From an uncultured Slackia sp. (GTDB lineage Bacteria; Actinomycetota; Coriobacteriia; Coriobacteriales; Eggerthellaceae): DNA of 64,000 nucleotides. Location: contig CAKUIK010000003.1 of the NCBI GenBank assembly GCA_934661005.1, forward strand, positions 25,928 through 89,927. The letters run 5' to 3'. Position numbers and translations under genes: made by a program. The notes beneath the pieces are model-generated. The model was not told where the DNA came from. It worked only from the letters and a program-made list of their open reading frames with translations, and did no database searches. Numbering within the stretch: the first letter of the stretch is position 1; the number at the start of each line of letters is the position of its first letter. This document shows, piece by piece, positions 1 to 8,857 of this stretch.

Positions 1-2
1 TC

Positions 3-1871
3 GTGCTTTCGTCGCTCGGCGTCGATGTGCTGGGCGTGAACTGCTCGCTTGGTCCCAACGATTTGCGCCCCATGGTAAGCGAAATGCTCAAGGCGTCCAC
101 GGTTCCCGTTATGGTGCAGGCCAACGCGGGCTTGCCGAGCATCGTCGATGGCAAGACCGTATTCTCGGTGACGCCCGATGAATACATTGAAGCCGTGGCG
201 GCGATGGTCAGTGAGGGCGTGACGGTCGTGGGCGGCTGTTGCGGCACGAACCCCGCCTATATCGCGAAAGAGGCGGCGCTCGTGGCGGGCCGCGTGCCGG
301 TTGCGCGCGATGTGGCTTTCGCCTGTGGCATTACGTCGGCAAGCCACGCCACGCTTCTAACTGGTCGCGACGTTGCCACTATTGGCGAGCGCATCAATCC
401 CACGGGCAAGAAGAAACTCAAGGCCGCGTTTCGCGAGGGCAACCTCGACTACGTGCTGGGCGAGGCGATTTCCCAAACGGAAGCGGGCGTCGATGCGCTC
501 GACGTGAACGCCGGCTTGCCCGAGATTGATGAGGCGGCGACGCTCGTGTCGCTCGTGGGCAAAATCCAGGGCGTATCGCCCTTGCCCCTGCAAATCGACT
601 CGTCCGACCCGGTTGCCGTGGAGGCCGCCGTGCGCGTGTATTCCGGCAAGCCGATCATCAACTCCGTGAACGGCAAGCAAGAAAGCCTCGATGCCGTGCT
701 GCCCATTGTCAAACATTATGGCTGCGCGGTTGTGGGCCTCGCGCTCGATGAGCAGGGCATACCTCCTACCGCTGAAGGCCGCTTCGCTGTTGCGCAGCGC
801 ATCGTGGAAGAGGCCGACAAATACGGCATTCCGCGCAGCGATATCTTCATCGACTGTCTGGTTATGGCCGCGTCGACCAACCAAGCCGAAGTCGTCGAGA
901 TTCTGCGCGCTATCACAATGGTGAAAGAGCGCCTGGGCGTGCGCACGGTGCTCGGCGTGTCGAATGTGAGCTTTGGTTTGCCTTTGCGCGAAATCGTGAA
1001 TGCCACCTTCTTGGCGGCGGCGTTTTCGGCGGGCCTCGACATGCCTATTCTGAACCCGCTTTCCGCGCGCTATCGCGAAATCGTCGATACGTGGCGCGTG
1101 CTGTGCGGGCAAGACGTCTCGGCGCAGGGCTATATTTCCGAATACGCGAACAAAAGCATGTCGGCCGTGGCCGGTGCTCCTGGGGCGACAACGGGGCAGG
1201 GGAATGCCTCTGCGCCTGCGCCCGCAGCGGGCGACGCCTTCGACGATGCGTCCGACTTCGGTCTGCGCCGCTTTGTGGTCACGGGCCGCAAGGCGAACAT
1301 GCCCGAAGCGGTTTCGAAATTGCTCGAAACGTGCGACGCCATGGAGGTCATCAATGGCCACCTGATTCCCGCCCTCGACGATGTGGGCGAGCGTTTCGAG
1401 AAGGACAAATTCTTCCTGCCCCAGCTCATGGCTTCGGCTGAAGCGGCGAAGGCGGGCTTCGACGTGATTAAAGAGCAGGGTGGAAGCGGCGCCGTCGCCG
1501 ACAAGGGCTCGGTCGCCATTGCCACGGTGAAAGGCGACATCCACGACATTGGCAAGAATATCGTGCGCATGCTGCTCGAAAACTATGGCTACACGGTATA
1601 CGACTTGGGCCGTGACGTGGATCCGCAGGTCGTGCTCGATTGCGTGCGCGAGCACGACATCAAGCTCGTGGGCCTCTCGGCGCTCATGACCACAACCGTG
1701 CGCGGCATGGAAGACACCATCGCGCTTCTGCGCGAGCAGGCGCCCGATGTGAAGGTGTTCGTGGGTGGCGCCGTTATCACGCCTGAATATGCCGAAATGG
1801 TTGGCGCCGACTACTACTGCAAAGATGCCGCCGAAAGCGCGAAGGTCTGTGCCGAGGTGCTGAGCGCGTAG
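3..1871 (+). CDS. metH: Cobalamin-dependent methionine synthase, 5'-truncated by the window
   Basis: This is the 3' part of a MetH-type enzyme that moves a methyl group from methyltetrahydrofolate through cobalamin to homocysteine. The reading frame is open to the window edge, so the N-terminus lies outside. The visible part starts in the homocysteine-binding barrel: Cys14 in VNCSLGP and the pair in GGCCGT (residues 79-80) are the zinc ligands. A pterin-binding barrel follows (about 123-385, starting ATIGERINPTG). A low-complexity Ala/Gly/Pro linker leads to the cap and cobalamin domains, with the His-on motif GDIHDIG near residue 512. The protein stops straight after the cobalamin domain, so the C-terminal AdoMet-binding reactivation domain of E. 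coli MetH is absent. Such short forms are known in anaerobes and need a separate reactivase. The family call is firm; the exact substrate is inferred. Confidence 0.9.
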   Translation: MLSSLGVDVLGVNCSLGPNDLRPMVSEMLKASTVPVMVQANAGLPSIVDGKTVFSVTPDEYIEAVAAMVSEGVTVVGGCCGTNPAYIAKEAALVAGRVPVARDVAFACGITSASHATLLTGRDVATIGERINPTGKKKLKAAFREGNLDYVLGEAISQTEAGVDALDVNAGLPEIDEAATLVSLVGKIQGVSPLPLQIDSSDPVAVEAAVRVYSGKPIINSVNGKQESLDAVLPIVKHYGCAVVGLALDEQGIPPTAEGRFAVAQRIVEEADKYGIPRSDIFIDCLVMAASTNQAEVVEILRAITMVKERLGVRTVLGVSNVSFGLPLREIVNATFLAAAFSAGLDMPILNPLSARYREIVDTWRVLCGQDVSAQGYISEYANKSMSAVAGAPGATTGQGNASAPAPAAGDAFDDASDFGLRRFVVTGRKANMPEAVSKLLETCDAMEVINGHLIPALDDVGERFEKDKFFLPQLMASAEAAKAGFDVIKEQGGSGAVADKGSVAIATVKGDIHDIGKNIVRMLLENYGYTVYDLGRDVDPQVVLDCVREHDIKLVGLSALMTTTVRGMEDTIALLREQAPDVKVFVGGAVITPEYAEMVGADYYCKDAAESAKVCAEVLSA

Positions 1872-1965
1872 GGTTTTTCAGGGCGATGCGCGACCAGCTC
1901 GTTGCCCTTGCGTTTGTGAGGGGAACTTGAGACCTTGATGTTACACGTGTAAACCTTTTGCAAGA

Positions 1966-2002
1966 AAGCCGCCGGGGGATTATTGCCCTCGGCGGCTTGT
2001 TC
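1966..2002. terminator. Hairpin terminator after metH
   Basis: AAGCCGCCG pairs with CGGCGGCTT, with a further GGG/CCC inside after one mismatch and an ATTATTG loop. A short T-containing tail (TGTTCT) follows on the plus strand. It lies about 95 bases after the metH stop and ahead of the MFS gene. Confidence 0.7.
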
Positions 2003-2118
2003 TATAATCCACTCCTTCAGAAAGCGGAATGCAGGGTGGCGGTGCGCGCGGTGGAATGCTGAAGGCGATTCCCGAACGCGCCCGTTTGCCTTGCCTAGAG
2101 AAGAAGGGGTGCGAAGGC

Positions 2119-3321
2119 GTGGCATCGAATGCTGGGAAAATAACGGCTCGCGAATGGGCGGCGATTATCTCGGTTGCGGCAACGGCGTTCATATTCAATA
2201 CGTCGGAATTCATGCCTATTGGCCTGCTCGTTGACATTTCGGCCGATTTTGGCGTGAACGAGGCAACGGGCGGCATTCTTATCACGGTCTATGCATGGGC
2301 AGTGTGCTTGCTGTCGGTGCCTCTCATGGTGGCGACGTCGCGTTTCAGTTTCAGGCCTTTGTTGCTGTGCGTGGTCGCGGTGTTCGGTTTGGGACAGCTC
2401 TGCTCAGCGCTTGCCCCTGGCTATTTCCCGCTTATGGGCGCCCGCCTCATCGTCGCGTGCGCGCACGCGATCTTCTGGTCTATCGCGCCTTCCATCGCGG
2501 CGCGCGCTGTCTCGCTTGAGCATCGCTCGATTGCGCTTTCCGCCATCGTTACGGGTTCTTCAATCGCCCAGATTCTCGGTCTGCCCTTAGGGCGCGTCAT
2601 CGGTTTGGCGCTCGGCTGGCGCATGACGTTCGCGTGCATCGCGGTGTTCACGGCCGCGCTGCTCGTGGTGCTCTTCTTCGCCGTGCCGAAAATGAGCGCG
2701 GGCGAGCCGTTTAAGATAAGCCAGCTTCCCAGTCTGGTGAAAAACCCGGTGCTGCTGTCGCTATTTGTGGGCACGGCTGCCATCGCCACGGCGTATTACA
2801 CGGGTTACAGCTATGTGGAACCCTATCTGCAGCAAATCGGCGGGCTTTCTGACGAGGCCATTACCACCTCGCTCATGATGTTCGGCGTGGCGGGTGTTAT
2901 CGGCAGCTTCCTGTTCGCGCGCTTCTACGTGGGCCAGCGCCGGCGCTATTGGTACATTCGCGTCTCGCTCACCGGCGTGGCGCTCGCGCTCGCGCTTATG
3001 ATGCCTGCTGCGCTCGGCGGCATGGGCTCGGTGCTTGTGGTGTTCGTGCTGTGGGGCATTTGCGGCGTGTCGTTCAACGTGGCCTACCAGTCTGAGATAT
3101 TGCGCTTCGCGCCCCCGCATGCGGCGGCGGTCGCCACGGCCATTTACTCGGGCATCTTCAACTTGGGAATCGGCGGTGGCTCGGCGGTGGGCGGCGCGGT
3201 GAGCACCGCTTTCGGCATGGAGTCGGTGTGCTTCGCGGGCGCGCTCATCGGCGCTGCGGCGGTCGCGATCGCCTGCGTGTTCCTCATCCCCTCCATGCAC
3301 CGCACCAAGCCTGTCGAATAG
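2119..3321 (+). CDS. MFS transporter, drug/sugar-efflux (DHA1/SotB-like) type
   Basis: This polytopic membrane protein of about 400 residues has roughly 12 hydrophobic segments. The N-terminus contains FNTSEFMPIGLL, typical of the DHA1/AraJ/SotB proton-driven efflux branch, where TSEF is strongly conserved in TM1. The protein therefore probably exports a small molecule, but the substrate cannot be read. The GTG at 2119 is chosen because AGAAGGGG lies upstream at a fair distance and family homology begins a few residues later. An in-frame ATG at 2056 would add a basic, non-membrane stretch. It is a monocistronic gene between the metH terminator and another hairpin at 3443. Confidence 0.82.
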   Translation: MASNAGKITAREWAAIISVAATAFIFNTSEFMPIGLLVDISADFGVNEATGGILITVYAWAVCLLSVPLMVATSRFSFRPLLLCVVAVFGLGQLCSALAPGYFPLMGARLIVACAHAIFWSIAPSIAARAVSLEHRSIALSAIVTGSSIAQILGLPLGRVIGLALGWRMTFACIAVFTAALLVVLFFAVPKMSAGEPFKISQLPSLVKNPVLLSLFVGTAAIATAYYTGYSYVEPYLQQIGGLSDEAITTSLMMFGVAGVIGSFLFARFYVGQRRRYWYIRVSLTGVALALALMMPAALGGMGSVLVVFVLWGICGVSFNVAYQSEILRFAPPHAAAVATAIYSGIFNLGIGGGSAVGGAVSTAFGMESVCFAGALIGAAAVAIACVFLIPSMHRTKPVE

Positions 3322-3341
3322 CGCGAAAGCAGGGGAGGGCG

Positions 3342-3419
3342 CATGCGTGATTTTGCCGGATTGAGCAAAGAAAAACGCTTCGGCAAAGACCAGCACGCCA
3401 TGTATCGCCTGAGCCTGTA
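3342..3419 (+). CDS. Possible 25-residue small protein
   Basis: An ATG follows a strong GGGGAGGG Shine-Dalgarno run and opens 25 codons to TAA (starting MRDFAGLSKEKR). It lies 20 bases after the MFS stop and just before a terminator hairpin, so it could be the last gene of that transcript. It is basic and hydrophilic and resembles nothing I recognise. It may be chance. Confidence 0.25.
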
Positions 3420-3442
3420 AAGCATCGTCTTGCATAAAAATT

Positions 3443-3484
3443 CGCCCGATGGTTGTAATTTCGTGTATGCTATCGGGCGTTTAG
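3443..3484 (+). terminator. Hairpin terminator between the MFS gene and topA
   Basis: CGCCCGAT pairs with ATCGGGCG across a 21-nt loop and is followed by TTTAGC. The A-rich run upstream also suits termination on the other strand. Confidence 0.5.
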
Positions 3485-3610
3485 CATATGTGCGCTCGCG
3501 ATTCGGCCATGCTTGCGGCCGTCGCAATGGGCGCTGCGCCGTTTTTGCGCATGCGGCAATCGCGTTGCGCAATCGCCTTATATATAGGTAAGAAATCGGG
3601 AGGACTCGCT

Positions 3611-6166
3611 TTGAAGCTCGTCGTTACTGAGAAGAATATCGCCGCCCAGAAAATCGCCGATTTGCTGGGCATCAAAAAGCCGAAGGCCGACAAGGTCTAC
3701 AACACGCCCGTCTATCGATTCGAGCTTGATGGCGAAGAATGGGTGACCATCGGTTTGCGCGGCCACATTCTCGAGCCCGATTTCGTACCCCAAATCGTGT
3801 ACAAGAAAACGAAGGGCTGGCAGGGCGTGACCGCCGATGGGGAAGTCGTGCCTGCTGACATCCCCGATTTCCTTGCGAAGCCACCGTATAAAACGAAGCG
3901 CAAGCCGTTTTTGGCCGATGGCGTTGCCATGGGCGCGTGGAAGATGGATGCGCTGCCGTATCTTGCGTATGCGCCCATCGAGAAGCTGCCGAAGGAAAAA
4001 GACATCATCCGCAGCTTGAAGAACTTGGCCAAGAAGGCCGATGAAATCATCATCGCGACCGACTTCGACCGTGAAGGCGAGCTTATCGGCTCCGATGCGC
4101 TTGGCCAAATCCAGCAGGTCAACGATACCGCGCCGGTGTTCCGCGCGCGCTATTCGGCCATCACGAAAGAAGAAATCACGCATGCCTTCACGAACCTCGT
4201 GAAGCTCGATGAAGACTTGGCTGCGGCGGGCGAGAGCCGCCAGGAAATCGACCTTATTTGGGGCGCTGTGCTCACGCGCTATCTCACCATCGTGAAATTC
4301 GCCGGCTACGGCAACGTGCGCAGCTCGGGCCGCGTGCAAACCCCGACGCTCGCGCTTATCGTCGCTCGCGAGCGCGAGCGCATGGCGTTCGTCCCCGAAG
4401 ATTATTGGGTAATCAAGGGCGATTTCCAGCACGACGCCGACGAGTTTAGCGCGCCGCATGCCACGGCTCGCTTCAAGAGCGAAGATGCTGCGAACGCCGT
4501 TATGGCCCACGTCGAAGGCCGAACCGTAGGCACGGTTTCCACCATCGAGAAAAAGAAGCGCACGCAGGCTGCCCCCGTGCCGTTCAATACCACGTCGCTT
4601 ATGGCTGCGGCTGCAAGCGAGGGCCTTTCTCCCGCGCGCACCATGCGCCTGGCCGAAAGCCTGTACATGGATGGCTATATTTCTTACCCGCGTGTCGACA
4701 ACACGGTGTATCCCGAATCGCTCGACCTTGAGGGAACGGTGAAAAAGCTCTCGGACGTCGCGGCCTATCGCCCCTATTGCCAGGAGCTCCTGAAGCGCGG
4801 CAAGCTTGTTGCCACGCGCGGCAAGAAGGAAACCACCGACCATCCGCCCATTCACCCCACGGCCGCCGCCGACCCCGATAAACTCGGCGCGCCCGAGTGG
4901 AAGCTCTACAACCTTATCGCGCGCCGTTTCTTGGCGACCCTTTCCGATGCCGCGGTTATCGAGGGCACGAAGGTGACCATCGAAGTGAACGCCGAGCCGT
5001 TCGCCGTGCGCGGCGATGTCGTGGTGAAGCCGGGCTTCCGCGCCATTTACCCCTACGGCATGAAGAAGGAAGAGCAGTTGCCCGCCCTTGCCGAAGGCCA
5101 AACGGTCGATTTCAAGGGCGCCGTGTGCGCCAAGAAGCAGACCGAGCCGCCGGCGCGCTACAGCCAGGGCAAGCTCATTCAGGAAATGGAGCGCCTGGGC
5201 TTGGGTACCAAGGCCACGCGTCATGCGATTATCGAGCGCCTCTACACGGTGAAATACGTGCAGAACGATCCTATCGAGCCGAGCCAGCTCGGCATTGCGG
5301 TATGCGACGCGCTTGGCCAGTTCGCACCGCAAATCACGAGCCCCGACATGACGGCGACGCTTGAAGAAGACATGAACCAGATTGCCGCCGGCAACAAGAC
5401 CCAAAAAGACGTCGTCGATTTGTCGCGCGACATCTTAAACGACGTGCTCAACGAGCTTTTGCCGCACCAAGAGCAAATCAAAGACGCACTGGCCGACGCT
5501 GTGGCTGCTGACGCATATGTGGGACCGTGCCCGAAGTGCGGCAAAGACCTGCAGCTGCGCGCGAGCCAGAAAACGCGCTCGATGTTCATCGGCTGTTCTG
5601 GTTGGCCTGAGTGCGATGTGACCTACCCGTTGCCGAAGGGCAAAATCGAAGCGGTCGAGGAAAAGTGCCCCGAGTGCGGTATGCCCCAAATCAAGGTGAC
5701 CGCATTCCGCAGCAAGCCGCGCATCCAGTGCATCGATCCTAATTGCCCCACGAATCATGAGCCCGATATCGTGGTGGGGAAGTGCCCGACGTGCGCCGCG
5801 AAGGGCCTCGACAAACAACTCATCGCCTCGAAGAACCCGCGCACGCTTAAACGCTTCATTCGCTGCGAGAACTATGAGGAATGCGAAACGAGCTATCCAC
5901 TTCCGCAATACGGCAAGCTCACCGCGACCGAGGAAACGTGCCCCGACTGCGGCGCTCCTATGGTGATTGTGACCACCGCTCGCGGCCCGTGGAAGCTGTG
6001 CCCGAACTTCAATTGCCCGAGCAAAGAGCGCGAAGCCGCCGAAAAAGCCGCGAAGGCCGAGGCGAAGAAGGCCGAAAAGGCCGCAAAGCCTGCCGCGAAG
6101 AAGGCTCCCGCCAAAAAGGCGGCCGCCAAGAAAACGACGGCCAAGAAGGCCGCCGCGAAGGAATAA
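3611..6166 (+). CDS. topA: DNA topoisomerase I (type IA), archaeal-like, with Lys/Ala tail
   Basis: This protein relaxes negative supercoils by transient cleavage of one strand. A TOPRIM domain (residues 1 to about 160) carries DFDREGELIG near 151. The catalytic tyrosine is Tyr359 in GYISYPRVDN. The C-terminal third has several Cys4 zinc ribbons (CPKCGKD, CPECGMP, CPTCA, CPDCGAP). The last 45 or so residues are an Ala/Lys-rich tail like those used by actinobacterial TopA to bind DNA. The short N-terminus, YPRVDN with DNTVYP after it, and the insert pattern look closer to archaeal TopA than to E. coli TopA. The start is TTG at 3611, with GGGAGG nine bases upstream. Upstream in-frame codons to 3488 overlap the terminator region and are unlikely to be used. 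Confidence 0.93.
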   Translation: MKLVVTEKNIAAQKIADLLGIKKPKADKVYNTPVYRFELDGEEWVTIGLRGHILEPDFVPQIVYKKTKGWQGVTADGEVVPADIPDFLAKPPYKTKRKPFLADGVAMGAWKMDALPYLAYAPIEKLPKEKDIIRSLKNLAKKADEIIIATDFDREGELIGSDALGQIQQVNDTAPVFRARYSAITKEEITHAFTNLVKLDEDLAAAGESRQEIDLIWGAVLTRYLTIVKFAGYGNVRSSGRVQTPTLALIVARERERMAFVPEDYWVIKGDFQHDADEFSAPHATARFKSEDAANAVMAHVEGRTVGTVSTIEKKKRTQAAPVPFNTTSLMAAAASEGLSPARTMRLAESLYMDGYISYPRVDNTVYPESLDLEGTVKKLSDVAAYRPYCQELLKRGKLVATRGKKETTDHPPIHPTAAADPDKLGAPEWKLYNLIARRFLATLSDAAVIEGTKVTIEVNAEPFAVRGDVVVKPGFRAIYPYGMKKEEQLPALAEGQTVDFKGAVCAKKQTEPPARYSQGKLIQEMERLGLGTKATRHAIIERLYTVKYVQNDPIEPSQLGIAVCDALGQFAPQITSPDMTATLEEDMNQIAAGNKTQKDVVDLSRDILNDVLNELLPHQEQIKDALADAVAADAYVGPCPKCGKDLQLRASQKTRSMFIGCSGWPECDVTYPLPKGKIEAVEEKCPECGMPQIKVTAFRSKPRIQCIDPNCPTNHEPDIVVGKCPTCAAKGLDKQLIASKNPRTLKRFIRCENYEECETSYPLPQYGKLTATEETCPDCGAPMVIVTTARGPWKLCPNFNCPSKEREAAEKAAKAEAKKAEKAAKPAAKKAPAKKAAAKKTTAKKAAAKE

Positions 6167-6224
6167 CGCATCTTGTATCGGTCTCGTGCGTGCCGGGGGC
6201 ATGCCCGAGACCGACGCGGCAAAG

Positions 6225-6410
6225 GGTCTGGAATCACGCGAACCGACAGTGACTGCGCGCATGCCTCTCGGCCCTCTGCGTTAAAGCTTGCTTTCATTTT
6301 TAAATGAAACGCAGCGAGGTGAGCGCATAGCGAGGCGAAGCCGAGCGGTAGCGAACCGTGGCCGAAGGGCATGTGTCCACTCGCTGTCGGTCCGTGCGAT
6401 TCCGCAGGTC
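6225..6410 (+). repeat. Large hairpin element, copy A (dispersed family)
   Basis: Left arm 6225-6273 and right arm 6360-6410 are imperfect inverted repeats of about 50 nt; the shared blocks include ACCGACAG and GCATGCC/GGCATG. They enclose an 86-nt core. The core has a first hairpin (CTGCGTT...AACGCAG), then GAGCGCATAGCGAG, a GGC-GAA-GCC mini-hairpin, and GAGCGGTAGCGAACCG. The same core recurs at 15248, 20288 (reverse), 51032 and the window end (reverse). It fills most of the 480-base gap between topA and rplB. Confidence 0.8.
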
Positions 6411-6447
6411 ATCGAACGTGCGAATTTTGTGAACTTCGCTTTCATAT

Positions 6448-6475
6448 TCCCATTTCTCTTCCAACTCTTTATAAT
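6448..6475 (+). promoter_or_regulatory. Probable promoter for the rplB operon
   Basis: A perfect TATAAT lies at 6470-6475, with a weak TTCCCA 16 bases upstream. It sits after hairpin element A and about 170 bases before rplB, leaving a structured leader (GGGAACG pairs with CGTTCCC around 6509-6575). No gene is seen in the leader. Confidence 0.45.
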
Positions 6476-6648
6476 TCTGCAGTTGCGTCCCGCTGTGTAT
6501 GGATACACCCGGGCGCGTGGGAACGGAGTCGAGGGCGTGCACTCCAATAAGCGCCTCATTCGGCAATCGTTCCCGAAATGTAAGTGGAACGCCTGGTACG
6601 TGCATGGAGTGGCACGCGAGCAGGCTTCCAAGGAAGAAAGGTTGTTTG

Positions 6649-7479
6649 ATGGGAATCAAGCAATACAAGCCGACCAGCGCTGGTCGCCGCTTCCAGACGG
6701 TTTCGGACTTCGCCGAAATCACCTGCACGAAGCCCGAGAAGTCGCTGCTTGCGCCGCTGCCTAAGAAGGCCGGCCGCAACAACAAGGGTCGCATCACCAC
6801 CCGTCATCAGGGCGGCGGCGTGAAGCGTCGTTACCGTATCATCGACTTCAAGCGCAACAAGGACGGCATCCCCGCCAAGGTCGCTACCATCGAGTACGAT
6901 CCGAACCGTTCCGCCCGTATCGCTCTTCTCCATTACGTTGATGGCGAGAAGCGCTACATCCTTCACCCCAAGGGCCTGAAGGTTGGCGACATGGTCATGT
7001 CTGGCTCCGAGGCCGACATCAAGCCCGGCAACTCGCTTGCTCTGGCTGACATCCCTGTTGGTACCCTCATCCATGCAGTTGAGCTGCAGCCCGGCAAGGG
7101 TGCTGCGCTGGCTCGCTCCGCTGGCACTTCTATCCAGCTCATGGGTAAGGAAGGCAAGTACGCCATTCTGCGCATGCCCTCTTCCGAGATGCGCCGCGTG
7201 CTGCTCACCTGCCGCGCGACTGTTGGCGAAGTCGGCAACGCCGAGCATGCCAACATCAAGATCGGCAAAGCTGGCCGTAACCGCTGGAAGGGCATCCGCC
7301 CGACCGTCCGTGGTACGGTTATGAACCCGGTCGACCACCCGCACGGTGGTGGCGAAGGCAAGAACAAGTCTTCGGGACGTCATCCTGTGTCTCCGTGGGG
7401 CAAGCCCACCAAGGGCCATCGCACCCGCAACCCGAAGAAGGCTTCGAGCCGCCTGATCATCCGTCGTCGCAAGAAGTAG
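6649..7479 (+). CDS. rplB: 50S ribosomal protein L2
   Basis: L2 (276 residues) binds 23S rRNA near the peptidyl transferase centre. The hallmark MNPVDHPHGGGEGK contains the His essential for activity, and the C-terminus is highly basic. The ATG at 6649 follows GGAAGAAAGG. It is the first gene of this ribosomal cluster; the genes that normally precede it (rpsJ, rplC, rplD, rplW) are missing and a topoisomerase gene stands there instead. Confidence 0.98.
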   Translation: MGIKQYKPTSAGRRFQTVSDFAEITCTKPEKSLLAPLPKKAGRNNKGRITTRHQGGGVKRRYRIIDFKRNKDGIPAKVATIEYDPNRSARIALLHYVDGEKRYILHPKGLKVGDMVMSGSEADIKPGNSLALADIPVGTLIHAVELQPGKGAALARSAGTSIQLMGKEGKYAILRMPSSEMRRVLLTCRATVGEVGNAEHANIKIGKAGRNRWKGIRPTVRGTVMNPVDHPHGGGEGKNKSSGRHPVSPWGKPTKGHRTRNPKKASSRLIIRRRKK

Positions 7480-7506
7480 CGCGAGCTAGAACGCTAAGGA
7501 GAAACC

Positions 7507-7776
7507 GTGAGCAGAAGTTTGAAGAAGGGTCCTTTCGTCGAGCCGCGTCTTCTCGGCCGCATTGCCGCGATGAACGAAGCTGGCGAAAAGCACGTCATCA
7601 AGACGTGGTCGCGCTCCTCGACCATCTTCCCCGACATGGTGGGTCACACCATTGCCGTGCACGATGGTCGCAAGCACGTGCCCGTATACGTTACCGAATC
7701 CATGGTCGGTCACAAGCTCGGCGAATTTGCGCCTACGCGCACGTTCAAGGGCCACGCCGACAAGAGCAAGAAATAA
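7507..7776 (+). CDS. rpsS: 30S ribosomal protein S19
   Basis: S19 (89 residues) sits in the 30S head with S13. It has the family signature SRSLKKGPFV at the start and GHKLGEFAPTRTFKGH near the end. The start is GTG, preceded by TAAGGAG. It lies 27 bases after rplB in the conserved order. Confidence 0.98.
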   Translation: MSRSLKKGPFVEPRLLGRIAAMNEAGEKHVIKTWSRSSTIFPDMVGHTIAVHDGRKHVPVYVTESMVGHKLGEFAPTRTFKGHADKSKK

Positions 7777-7795
7777 GTAAGGAGGCAGACCGCAC

Positions 7796-8134
7796 ATGGA
7801 AGCTAAGGCAGTCGCCAAGTATGTGCGCGTGAGCCCCCGCAAGGCTCGCGTCGTCATCGACCAAGTCCGCGGCAAGGACGTCGTCCGCGCCCGCGAAATC
7901 CTGCGCTTCTCGGAGCGCGCTATCGCCGAGACCATTGAGAAGGTTCTCAACTCGGCTGTGGCAAATGCCGAGAACAACCATGGCATGTCCACCGACAACC
8001 TGGTCGTGAAGGCCGCGTTCGTCGACGAAGGCCCCACGTTCAAGCGCATTCGTCCTCGTGCAAAGGGCTCTGCCGCTCGCATCCGCAAGCGCACCAGCCA
8101 CATCACGATCATCGTTGCGCCGAAGGAGGCATAA
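7796..8134 (+). CDS. rplV: 50S ribosomal protein L22
   Basis: L22 (112 residues) lines the nascent-peptide tunnel. VRVSPRKARVVID near the N-terminus and the C-terminal RPRAKGSAARIRKRTSHI loop region are diagnostic. A strong AAGGAGG precedes the ATG. It is 19 bases after rpsS. Confidence 0.98.
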   Translation: MEAKAVAKYVRVSPRKARVVIDQVRGKDVVRAREILRFSERAIAETIEKVLNSAVANAENNHGMSTDNLVVKAAFVDEGPTFKRIRPRAKGSAARIRKRTSHITIIVAPKEA

Positions 8135-8137
8135 AGC

Positions 8138-8857
8138 ATGGGTCAGAAAGTTATGCCCACCGGCTTCCGTCTCGGCATCACCGAGGATTGGCGTAGCCGT
8201 TGGTATTCCGACAAGGACTACGCGAAGAACCTCGCTAACGACATGGAGATTCGCAAGTTCCTGGACAAGTATCTCGCCAAGGCCGCTGTTGCCAAGGTCG
8301 AGATCGAGCGCGCTGGCGACAAGGTGAAGGTCATCATCACCACCGCTCGCCCGGGCGTTGTCATTGGCAAGAAGGGCTCCGAGATTGAGCAGCTCCGCAA
8401 GGAACTCGCCAAGATCGTTGGCGGCCCGGTGAACATCGAGGTCATCGAGGTCAAGCGCCCCGAGCTCGACGCCAACCTGGTTGCCCAGTCCATCGCCGAG
8501 CAGCTCGAAGGCCGTGTCGCGTTCCGTCGCGCCATGCGCAAGGCTGTTCAGTCCGCCCGCAAGTCTGGCGCTCTGGGCATCCGTATTCAGTGCTCCGGCC
8601 GTCTCGGTGGCGCTGAGATGAGCCGCCGCGAGTGGTATCGCGAAGGCCGCGTGCCTCTGCACACCCTGCGTGCGAAGATCGACTACGGCTTCTGCACCGC
8701 TGCTACCACGATGGGCTCCATCGGCATCAAAGTGTGGATCTACCACGGCGAAAAGCTCCCCGGTGGCAAGACTCCGCAGCCTGCTCTCGAGGGCAACTCT
8801 CGTCCGTCGCGCGGCCGTCGCGACCGCAATGATCGCAACGAAAGGGGTGCTAAATAA
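8138..8857 (+). CDS. rpsC: 30S ribosomal protein S3
   Basis: S3 (239 residues) forms part of the mRNA entry site. It starts MGQKVMPTGFRLGI, has a KH domain with VIGKKG, and continues with GRLGGAEMSRREWYREG. A basic Arg-rich tail ends the protein. It is 3 bases after rplV, and its stop overlaps the next ATG by one base. Confidence 0.98.
   Translation: MGQKVMPTGFRLGITEDWRSRWYSDKDYAKNLANDMEIRKFLDKYLAKAAVAKVEIERAGDKVKVIITTARPGVVIGKKGSEIEQLRKELAKIVGGPVNIEVIEVKRPELDANLVAQSIAEQLEGRVAFRRAMRKAVQSARKSGALGIRIQCSGRLGGAEMSRREWYREGRVPLHTLRAKIDYGFCTAATTMGSIGIKVWIYHGEKLPGGKTPQPALEGNSRPSRGRRDRNDRNERGAK

Noticed and set aside
3578..5404. Long minus-strand frame opposite topA
   Set aside because: Open frames opposite GC-rich genes are expected; it shows no family motif, while the plus strand clearly encodes TopA.
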